Assembly: GCA_035550595.1 (NCBI GenBank)
Contig: DASZOV010000127.1
Location: forward strand, 26,831-90,830
Direction of reading: 5' to 3'
Length of the DNA stretch: 64,000 nucleotides
Source: CALFMR01 sp035550595
GTDB lineage: Bacteria; Acidobacteriota; Vicinamibacteria; Vicinamibacterales; SCN-69-37
The notes below the pieces were generated by a model that had not been told where the DNA came from, searched no databases, and worked only from the letters and a program-made list of their open reading frames with translations. The position numbers and the translations under genes are program-made. This document shows, one piece after another, positions 8,873 through 15,461 of this stretch; position 1 is the stretch's first letter; the number at the start of each line of letters is the position of its first letter.

Positions 8873-8890
8873 TTTACGTAAATTGCAATT
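8873..8890. promoter_or_regulatory. Two adjoining palindromes between cysC and the Crp-type gene
   Basis: TTTACGTAAA (8873-8882) and AATTGCAATT (8881-8890) are perfect 10-bp palindromes that share two bases, in the 97-bp divergent gap between cysC and the regulator gene. For cysC, a TTGCAA hexamer and TACAAT (reverse strand, 15-bp spacing) would make a promoter that overlaps both palindromes. For the plus strand, TTGACA begins at 8889. The sites fit an operator for the adjacent Crp/Fnr-family protein, although they do not match the classical Crp or Fnr consensus. Confidence 0.45.
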
Positions 8891-8924
8891 GACACAGCAA
8901 GCCCGCGTCCGTGAATATCGCGCC

Positions 8925-9581
8925 ATGGCTGCGTCGTCCGCATCGTGGCCGATCGAAGATCTTTTCGATGCGGTGGTCACCGTGCCCGCCGGACACATGC
9001 TCTTCATGGCCGGCGATCCGGTCACGCTCCTCTACTCCATCGTGTCGGGGATCGTGATCGGCTCGGTCTACGCCGCGTCCGGTCGGGAGATTGCCGTCAG
9101 CCTTCGGTCAGCCGGATGGGTGTTGGGGGCCCACTCAGCTCTGGTGTCGGCGCCGCACTACGCCACGGCGAGAGCACTGACCGCCTGTACCCTCCGGACG
9201 ATCGCATTGGATGGCTTTCTCGCGCTGACTCGGCGCGATTCCGGCGTGGGATTGTCGATCGCACGTATGGAAGCGCGTGAAGCTCACCTGCGTGCCAAAT
9301 TGGTTCAACAGTTCGGCGTCGATGCGGAAGGTCGGCTGTTGCAGCAGTTGGCTCGACTCGCGCGTGCGGGCCTAACGTCGCGCGCCGACGGCAGCTTCGA
9401 GCTCCTCTGTGAGCCGACCCACGACCAGATCGCGCAACTCGCGATGACATCTCGTGAGACGGTGACTCGGCTGCTCGGCGAACTGTGCGCCCGCGGCATC
9501 TTGGCGCAGACGCGACGTCCCTATCGCATTCAGGCCGGCAGTCCGCTGCTCGAGGCCGTCGTCGACGCTGAACAGCCATAG
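8925..9581 (+). CDS. Crp/Fnr-family transcriptional regulator
   Basis: A 218-residue protein with a cupin-like sensor domain (VPAGHMLFMAGDPVTLLYSI, IVIGSVYAASGREIAVSLR), a dimerisation helix around residues 110-130, and a C-terminal winged helix with the Crp-type recognition motif THDQIAQLAMTSRETVTRLL. No FNR-like cysteine set for an Fe-S cluster is seen, so a small ligand is more likely. ATG 8925 is chosen; the longer frame upstream overlaps cysC and lacks homology-like content. Divergence from cysC and its position at the head of the plus-strand genes make it the likely local regulator, with the palindromes at 8873-8890 as candidate sites. Confidence 0.88.
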   Translation: MAASSASWPIEDLFDAVVTVPAGHMLFMAGDPVTLLYSIVSGIVIGSVYAASGREIAVSLRSAGWVLGAHSALVSAPHYATARALTACTLRTIALDGFLALTRRDSGVGLSIARMEAREAHLRAKLVQQFGVDAEGRLLQQLARLARAGLTSRADGSFELLCEPTHDQIAQLAMTSRETVTRLLGELCARGILAQTRRPYRIQAGSPLLEAVVDAEQP

Positions 9582-9744
9582 GACTGAGGTACCCACAGAC
9601 GGGGCACGCTACAGGGCATTTTCGTAACGTGTGAGCAAAGTCACTGACGCCGCTCATGCCGCGCCGCATACTGCGATTCCCCCGTTGCGTGCGGCAACTT
9701 CGAGGCCGAACGGCGGGCGCTCCCGCTCCCCAGACCGTTGGTGT

Positions 9745-9778
9745 GCCGGTCTGTGTGCATGTTTGTGTCCAGACCGGC
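9745..9778. promoter_or_regulatory. 9-bp inverted repeat upstream of the sigma-factor gene
   Basis: GCCGGTCTG (9745-9753) and CAGACCGGC (9770-9778) are perfect inverted arms around a 16-nt spacer, 29 bp before the ATG of the sigma-factor gene. A further partial copy, CAGACCG, lies at 9731-9737. The spacing suits either an operator dimer site or an RNA hairpin in the leader. No T-run follows, so an intrinsic terminator is unlikely. Confidence 0.4.
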
Positions 9779-9807
9779 CAGTCGCGCATAGATGGCGGAG
9801 GCGTGGC

Positions 9808-10485
9808 ATGTCGTCGTGGAAGGACGGACTCGACGGCTATCTCGCGGCATTGCACACGGCCGCTCGGCAGGGGGACGACAACGCTCGGGAGGAATTCACT
9901 GCGATCCTCCTCAGGGCACTGCGCTCGATCCTCAAGGCCCGTGCGCCTCGTCTCGACGACGGCATGATTGCCGATGCGGCAGAAGACGCCATTCTCAAGT
10001 GCCTGCGGAACCAGCCACCGTACGATCCCGCGCGGGGCGCGTTGGTCGGCTTCGTCGTAACGATCGCCATCAACCGCCTCCGTGACCTGATCCGCAGCGT
10101 CAAGCGTCGTCGGAAACACGAGGCCGAGCTCTACCAGGAATTGTTCGATCATGCATCTACCATCGAGGAACCTCCCGCCTACGGCCTCAACGGGCATCAT
10201 CTGAACGGGACAACAGCCAGCGCGCCGGTTTTCGACGACGTGGCATGGACGGACATTCTTGAAAGCGGCGATCTCCACCTGACGCCAGCAGAGCATCGTT
10301 TCCTCGAAGCGCGCTTCGCCGGCGAGCACCGGGCGGAAGTTCTGGCGGACCTGCTCGGCGGCGGCGGTCGCTCGGTACATGAACAGCGACGGCTCGTGAA
10401 ACGCACCACGGATCGGCTTCGACTACGCCTTCGCCGATTCCTGACCCGACAAGGCGGGTCACTGTCGGATCAACAGCCGTTGTGA
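9808..10485 (+). CDS. RNA polymerase sigma-70 family (ECF-like) factor
   Basis: A 225-residue protein starting at ATG 9808, with GGAGG seven bases upstream. The first half resembles sigma region 2 (DAAEDAILKCLRNQPPYDPA, then ARGALVGFVVTIAINRLRDL, followed by the basic IRSVKRRRKHE). The C-terminal part has a region-4-like helical segment (LTPAEHRFLEARFAGEHRAE, RTTDRLRLRLRRFL), though the recognition helix is less typical. No anti-sigma gene with a zinc motif lies next to it. As second gene in the plus-strand set it may direct transcription of the peptide cluster. A divergent sigma-like regulator that is not an active sigma is possible. Confidence 0.75.
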   Translation: MSSWKDGLDGYLAALHTAARQGDDNAREEFTAILLRALRSILKARAPRLDDGMIADAAEDAILKCLRNQPPYDPARGALVGFVVTIAINRLRDLIRSVKRRRKHEAELYQELFDHASTIEEPPAYGLNGHHLNGTTASAPVFDDVAWTDILESGDLHLTPAEHRFLEARFAGEHRAEVLADLLGGGGRSVHEQRRLVKRTTDRLRLRLRRFLTRQGGSLSDQQPL

Positions 10486-10709
10486 CGAAGCGCCGAATGA
10501 CGGTGCCGAAGCGACATCTTCGCGCTCGGGCCGGTCGCTCACGACCAGAGCCGCATGTCGCACTTCGCACTTCCGTTCGTATATATGGCAGAAGCTCGAA
10601 CCAACACCAACGTTGCAGGTCACATGGCGCTTCAGGCATTGCGAATGTCCTGCCCGCGCGACGGTCACGTTCGAACAGCCGTCCTGGTGGTGCCTGACGA
10701 GGGACGCCG

Positions 10710-11627
10710 ATGACGCTAATGGAATCCGTGAATCGTGCCGCTCACGACGACAGCTCACCTGCCGCGACTGTAGCCGACCATTCCACGTGGCCCGCGTTCA
10801 TCGTCGGCTGCCATCGGTCGGGGACGACACTGTTGCGGTACTTGCTCGACGCGCATCCGGCCCTAGCCTGTCCTCCGGAATCGAAGTTTCTGGCTGCGTT
10901 CGGCGACGTGCTGACTTATCCACAGGCGATGCGTGGCCTTCTGTCCCTCGGCATCGGCCCCGATCGCCTTCTTGCCGATCTGCGGCGGATGATCGAAGCC
11001 TTCTTCCAGGAATACGCTGCCCGGCACGGTAAGCGGCGCTGGATTGACAAGACGCCGAATTACGTGCGGCTATTGCCGTTCCTCGACGCGTTGTTCAGCC
11101 ACGAGGTACTGTTCCTTCTCATGATTCGCCACCCGCTCGACACGGCGGATTCGCTGGCGAACGTGCCCGCATTCAACCTGGACGAGCCCGAGGATCCAGA
11201 CATCGCGGCAAGCGTCGAACGGCACGGGCTCGATCGGGCGGCGTGGGTCCGCCACTGGGTCGATACCGCCGACACGCTCGCCTGGTTCGGAGCGCACACG
11301 CCGGCGCGCACCCAGTTCGTGCGTTATGAGGCGCTCGTGATGGAGCCAGCGCGGACGCTCGAAGAGGTGCTCGGGTTCCTCGGCGAAGCGCGATCGCACG
11401 AAGTCATTGCCGATCTCATCGATGGGGCCTTCACGCGACGGCATCCGCCCGGCTACGAAGACGCCAAAATCAGGGACTCGCACGCGATCCATCAAGCGAG
11501 TATCGGCAAATGGACCCACTGGCCGACAGCCGAAGTCGACCGCCTCTGGGCGATTGCCGCAGATGTAGCGGGGCTCATGGGCTACGCATCCCCGTGGACC
11601 GAAAGCGAGATCTATGGCGTCGCCTGA
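10710..11627 (+). CDS. PAPS-dependent sulfotransferase
   Basis: A 305-residue member of the Sulfotransfer_3-like family. The 5'-phosphosulfate loop is GCHRSGTTLLRYLLDAHP (from residue 33). The 3'-phosphate site is MIRHPLDTADSLAN (around residue 137). The helical motif RFVRYEALVMEPARTLEEVL is typical of protein and carbohydrate sulfotransferases of the TPST/heparan type. There is no signal peptide, so it acts in the cytoplasm. GAGGGA six bases before ATG 10710 supports the start. Together with cysC it gives both PAPS synthesis and use inside one island. Candidate acceptors are the Tyr residues of the Cys-rich peptide (Tyr40 is flanked by Asp37 and Asp41) or a sugar placed by the neighbouring glycosyltransferase; both are inference. 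It overlaps the next gene by 14 bp. Confidence 0.88.
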   Translation: MTLMESVNRAAHDDSSPAATVADHSTWPAFIVGCHRSGTTLLRYLLDAHPALACPPESKFLAAFGDVLTYPQAMRGLLSLGIGPDRLLADLRRMIEAFFQEYAARHGKRRWIDKTPNYVRLLPFLDALFSHEVLFLLMIRHPLDTADSLANVPAFNLDEPEDPDIAASVERHGLDRAAWVRHWVDTADTLAWFGAHTPARTQFVRYEALVMEPARTLEEVLGFLGEARSHEVIADLIDGAFTRRHPPGYEDAKIRDSHAIHQASIGKWTHWPTAEVDRLWAIAADVAGLMGYASPWTESEIYGVA

Positions 11628-13375
11628 AGGCTTCTACGCCGTGCCCGCCTCGGTCTTCCCTGTAGGAGGTAACGAGTGCCTCATCCTCGATCGCCATAAC
11701 GGATCCGTCCGGCATGTCGATACGCTCGCGGCGCGCGCGCTTGGCTGTTGCCAAGGCGTGCGGCCACTCGAGGCACACGCGGCCGCGATGCTGCATGCGG
11801 GCGTGAGTGCGAACCCGGCAGTGATCGTCAAGGTCGTTGAACGGCTGCTGGAGCTCGAATTGCTGAGAAGCTGGACGTGGCGGCCACCAGACGGCCAAGC
11901 CAGCGCTGAACCCGGCGAGATCGACACGGTCGCAATTGTTACAGCCGATCGGCCCAAGATGCTGGCCCGCTGTCTAGACGCGATCGTTCGGCACTGCCGC
12001 CGCTGGGACCACGCGCCACGACTACTCGTGGTGGACGGCTCTCGGCAGGAGGCCGATGCCACGCGACAGGTCGTCTGCCAAGCAGCCACCGAGTCGCTCG
12101 GTCGGGTCGAGTACATCGGCCAGACCGAGGCTGCTCGCCTCCGCCGGGCGTTCGCAGACGAGCACATCCCCCGCGGACGTTCTGGACTTCGCACTGACGC
12201 CCGGAGAGATCGGCGCCAACCGGAATCTTGCACTACTGTCCACGGTCGGCGAGCGGGTGCTCATGGTGGACGACGACGTACTCCTCCAACCCTGGGCACT
12301 CGAAGACGCCAAGGACGAGGTCGCGCTCGTGGGCCACGAGGACCCGCGAGAGTGGCGGTTCTTCGAGACGAGGCAGGAGGCGCTACAGGGCGCCCATTGC
12401 ACTGATGTGGATCTGCTCGCGACACATGGATCTCTACTCGGTCGACGCCTCGCGGACATCCTGACGCAAGGCGCGCCTGCCCTTGAGACGGCCTGTCAGC
12501 ACATGATCGCGGCCGTACAGAATCCCGGCGACCTGACAATTCGATTAACGTTCGCTGGGCTGGCCGGAGATTCGGCGAGGTACTGCGCCACGCGACTTCT
12601 ACTGTCGCGCGGGCGCATCCGGCAGCAACTGCTTTTTGACGTGCGCTCGTTGGCGCTAGCGACTACCACCCGTGAGGTCCACTGGATTCCGACGCGGCTC
12701 TCTATTACGCACGACGCCGCGTGCGTCGGATACTGCATGGGTTTGTTGAACGTGGACACTCTGCCGCCTTTTCTTCCCGTCGGCCGCAACGAGGACGGCG
12801 TCTTCGGGCTGACGCTCCGCACTACCGACGATCGGTCTCTCTCTGCGCATTTACCTTTTGGTGTTATCCACGACTCACGACGCTCTTCGCACTACAGCGC
12901 AGACGAAGTCATACCTTCAGCGCGCCACCTCAGGCCATCGGACGCCCTGATGTCCCTCACGTCCATGCTGCGGGGCGCGACCCCTCCCATCTTCGACCTT
13001 TCTGCCGGGTTTCTGCCGACCGTTGGCCGCACATTCATCGCATGGAGCGATCTCGATGCGCAGGATCTCGCTATGCTTGTCGCTGAGGCCGGGCTACGAT
13101 TTCGATGTCCGGAGATTGCCGCTTCATCAGATCGTTGCGTAACAGGCGGGACCAGCAACAATGACCTGTACACTCGGAAGATTGACGACTACCGAGAGGT
13201 TTTTCTCGAAAGCGCGGCACGGCATGACTTCTGGCCGTTCGATCACTCCACGCATGGCTCACACGGTGAATTTCGGCAGCTCCTTCGAGCTTGGGGCCGC
13301 CTACTCATGCACTGGACGCACATTCGTGACTGCGCTCTTGCCTACGTCGCGCCCTCAACGGTAATGAGGTTCTAA
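11614..13375 (+). CDS. PqqD-like (RRE) domain fused to GT2-type glycosyltransferase, frameshifted in this sequence
   Basis: Two overlapping frames make one protein of about 586 residues. Frame one from ATG 11614 encodes an N-terminal PqqD-like winged-helix domain (ECLILDRHNGSVRHVDTLAA, then VVERLLELELL) and the start of a GT-A fold (DTVAIVTADRPKMLARCLDA, LLVVDGSRQEAD). After a C5 run at 12168-12172 the frame shifts, and the second frame continues ADVLDFALTPGEIGANRNLA and the metal-binding-like ERVLMVDDDVLLQPW. Removing one C joins the two exactly (DEHIPADVLDF). PqqD-like domains bind RiPP leader peptides, and GT2 enzymes of the SunS kind glycosylate Cys in glycocins, so a peptide glycosyltransferase is the likely role. 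The C-terminal 300 residues have no domain I recognise. It may be a sequencing error, a real mutation or a slippery site. Confidence 0.7.
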
Positions 13376-13377
13376 TC

Positions 13378-14103
13378 ATGCCCGCTTCTAGACGATTTGC
13401 ATTCCACCCCGGCTGGCGCGACGTGCTTGATGTTTCTGCCGGCCTTGTGATGATAGTGGCCTCGCTCCTCCTCGTGTGGCGCAGCGTTGCCCCAGCCAAG
13501 GCACCGAGTTCCCAGACGTCCGCGCCGGCGGTTCCTAGCGCACCGCTACCGCTCGAAGGCCTACCCACTACTGGCTCGATGAGCGCGCGTGCTGTAATGC
13601 TCGTCTTCTCCGATTTTCAATGTCCGTTCTGTGCGCACTTTGCGACGGACACAATGCCTGCCATCCGTACCAAGTACGTCACTCCGGGCCTGCTGCGAGT
13701 CGTGTTTCGAAACCTGCCGCTTCCCATTCATAGCCACGCCGAACACGCCGCCGAGGGGGCGCAATGCGCCTTTGAGCAAGGTCGCTTCTGGGCCATGCAC
13801 GACATTCTCTTCGCGCAGCCGTCGTCTCTAGACGATCTCGACAGCACTGCAGCCACGATCGGCCTCGACGTCCCAGCATTTCGTCGGTGCATGGCGAAGA
13901 GCTCGACGGCCACTCGCGTTACACAGGACAGTCAGCTAGCCGCAACGATCGGGCTTCGAGCCACACCGTCGTTTATATTTGGAACGACCACTGATTCAAC
14001 GACCATGCTTTCATCAACTGTAATTGTTGGCGCCAAATCAACAGCCGACTTTTTCAGCGTAATTGACGGCCTCCTGTCGACGCTACAACGACAGCACACA
14101 TAG
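13378..14103 (+). CDS. Membrane-anchored DsbA-like thiol-disulfide oxidoreductase
   Basis: A 241-residue protein with one N-terminal transmembrane anchor (LDVSAGLVMIVASLLLVW, residues 17-34), a Pro/Ala-rich linker and a thioredoxin-fold domain of the DsbA/Thioredoxin_4 type. The active site is C82-P-F-C85 in FSDFQCPFCAHFA, and the cis-proline loop is LRATPSFIFG. Basic residues before the anchor put the N-terminus in the cytoplasm and the catalytic domain in the periplasm. The gene starts 2 bp after the glycosyltransferase stop and ends 56 bp before the 10-cysteine peptide. This fits a dedicated oxidase that forms disulfides in the exported peptide; sublancin-type clusters carry comparable thiol oxidoreductases (known). 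The substrate link is inference. Confidence 0.9.
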   Translation: MPASRRFAFHPGWRDVLDVSAGLVMIVASLLLVWRSVAPAKAPSSQTSAPAVPSAPLPLEGLPTTGSMSARAVMLVFSDFQCPFCAHFATDTMPAIRTKYVTPGLLRVVFRNLPLPIHSHAEHAAEGAQCAFEQGRFWAMHDILFAQPSSLDDLDSTAATIGLDVPAFRRCMAKSSTATRVTQDSQLAATIGLRATPSFIFGTTTDSTTMLSSTVIVGAKSTADFFSVIDGLLSTLQRQHT

Positions 14104-14159
14104 GCCATGAGTATGCCTCGTAATGTTGACTCTGACATAACTGTGCGAAAGGAGATACC

Positions 14160-14399
14160 ATGAACGTGACGTCTCGTCTGATTCGCAACTCGTCATTTGC
14201 CGCGCTAATAGCGACGCTTCCACTCGCACATGCCGCCGTGCGTCCTGTGGACGCGCTTACCTGCGTTGACCACTGCTACGATTGCCAGATCATCTACGTC
14301 AATTGCCTCGCTTGCAGCGGCTCAGGCTGTGACATGGTTGGTTATGGGTGCTCAGGAGGATGCTGGGACTGCGGCTCTGGCGTCGAGTGTGGAAGCTGA
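14160..14399 (+). CDS. Cys-rich secreted peptide, candidate RiPP precursor
   Basis: A 79-residue peptide with a very strong ribosome binding site (AAAGGAG, 14148-14154) five bases before the ATG. Residues 1-32 look like a Sec leader: MNVTSRLIRN, a hydrophobic stretch FAALIATLPLAHAA, then RPVDA. The 45-residue core has ten cysteines (35, 39, 42, 49, 52, 57, 64, 68, 71, 77), many Gly and Ser, three Tyr and one Trp. The pattern CxxxC[YW]DC-x(5-6)-C occurs twice: CVDHCYDC (35-42) with C49, and CSGGCWDC (64-71) with C77. This suggests internal duplication. It sits among genes for modification, oxidation and export, and a hairpin follows it. I do not recognise a known family. It could instead be an unmodified disulfide-rich secreted protein. 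Confidence 0.75.
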   Translation: MNVTSRLIRNSSFAALIATLPLAHAAVRPVDALTCVDHCYDCQIIYVNCLACSGSGCDMVGYGCSGGCWDCGSGVECGS

Positions 14400-14436
14400 T
14401 TGGATAACGGGACGCAGCTTGTCGATGGGCGCTCAC

Positions 14437-14478
14437 GCGGTCACTGCTTTTGTCTATCTGTGGACAGACAGTGACCGC
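14437..14478. promoter_or_regulatory. Strong hairpin between the peptide gene and the downstream genes
   Basis: GCGGTCACTG (14437-14446) and CAGTGACCGC (14469-14478) form a perfect 10-bp stem. The 22-nt loop contains a smaller hairpin, TCTG-TGGA-CAGA (14457-14468). It starts 38 bp after the peptide stop codon. No T-run follows, so it is more likely an RNA processing or stabilising structure or an attenuator than a full terminator. Such a structure would let the peptide message exceed that of the downstream transporter genes. Confidence 0.6.
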
Positions 14479-14514
14479 CTGGCGTCCAGCCATGCTGGCT
14501 TTGACACATAATAA

Positions 14515-15420
14515 ATGGCAATGGCTTCACTGACGCTTAACTTCATACGCCGCCGGCACCATCCATTGGTGCGACGGACTGCAGGCCCCATCACTACAGG
14601 CGGGCTCTTATTGATGGCAATAGCAGTGACGACTGCATGCGAAACTCCCGCCACGACAACTCAGAATGATCCATCTGAAGAACTGGCCTGCGCACAACGC
14701 ACGATCGGTGGCGAGTCCGGCGATCGTGTGAAGTCATTGCGAATCACGGCGGCGCGCGTTCCGGCCGCGGACGCTGCCACTGAGATGCCGGGAGGCGAAA
14801 CGATCGTAATCGGTTTGCCTGATCGCTATCGCGACGAACGGACGTCCGTTTTGTCGGTGAGCTCGACGACCTTTATGAGTATCCACGTGCTGGACGGAAT
14901 GAAGGCGGGGTGGGTAGACGAGATGGACGGCCAACCGCTGTCCCGGACTGCCGCGACCGACGTGATTGAGCGCGGACGGCAGGAGTTCGCGCGTGCGCTC
15001 GTCCTGTGGCTGTTGCGCGACTCGCCAGCCTTTCCGGTCCAGTGGTCGGTCGGGGATCCGCCCAATACGCCCGCGGGCCGACGAACGCCGAACAATCGAG
15101 TGTCTATCCGTGCGGCGGGCCCAGATGGCTTCAATGCAAGGCTCCTTGTGGATGCATTGACATGCCATCCCGTCGCCTTCGAGTATGAGCGGCCGGCGAC
15201 GTTGAGCGACCGCCGTGCAGAACAACAGAGCAACGTCACGGTTCTAAGTGATACTCGGCTTGAGCATATTGATCTCATTGAATACCGGTCGTTTAGCGGG
15301 GTGATGTTTCCTACGGTCCTGAGGCGATCCATCGAATCACGACCAGTCAGCGAAGAACGCGTGACGGACATCAAGGTGAATCCAGCATTGAACACTAACG
15401 AGTTTCAATTGCCCCACTAG
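14515..15420 (+). CDS. LolA-like lipoprotein partner of orphan permease (uncharacterised)
   Basis: A 301-residue exported protein. A basic n-region (FIRRRHHPLVRR) and a hydrophobic stretch end at AVTTAC42, a possible but not canonical lipobox. The body recalls LolA/LppX-type half-barrels that bind lipid or hydrophobic cargo: ACAQRTIGGESGDRVKSLRI, IVIGLPDRYRDERTS, and near the end IEYRSFSGVMFPTVLRRSIE. Two relatives lie outside the island (28255-29034 and 25051-25863), each just before a permease of the same subfamily, as here. The family name is unknown to me. A role in handing peptide or lipid to the permease is inference. No clear ribosome site precedes ATG 14515; an internal ATG at 14614 would give a shorter signal. 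Confidence 0.6.
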   Translation: MAMASLTLNFIRRRHHPLVRRTAGPITTGGLLLMAIAVTTACETPATTTQNDPSEELACAQRTIGGESGDRVKSLRITAARVPAADAATEMPGGETIVIGLPDRYRDERTSVLSVSSTTFMSIHVLDGMKAGWVDEMDGQPLSRTAATDVIERGRQEFARALVLWLLRDSPAFPVQWSVGDPPNTPAGRRTPNNRVSIRAAGPDGFNARLLVDALTCHPVAFEYERPATLSDRRAEQQSNVTVLSDTRLEHIDLIEYRSFSGVMFPTVLRRSIESRPVSEERVTDIKVNPALNTNEFQLPH

Positions 15421-15461
15421 TCCGACGGACAACGTTCCGAAATGTTCACCGAGAGGTGGCA

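Noticed and set aside
10613..11032. Separate 139-residue gene before the sulfotransferase
   Set aside because: It overlaps the sulfotransferase in another frame, is Arg/Ser-rich and lacks any motif, while the sulfotransferase frame holds both PAPS motifs.
14437..14478. Intrinsic terminator ending the peptide transcript
   Set aside because: The stem is strong but no T-run follows, and the downstream genes are co-directional and functionally linked. Kept as a hairpin of undetermined role.
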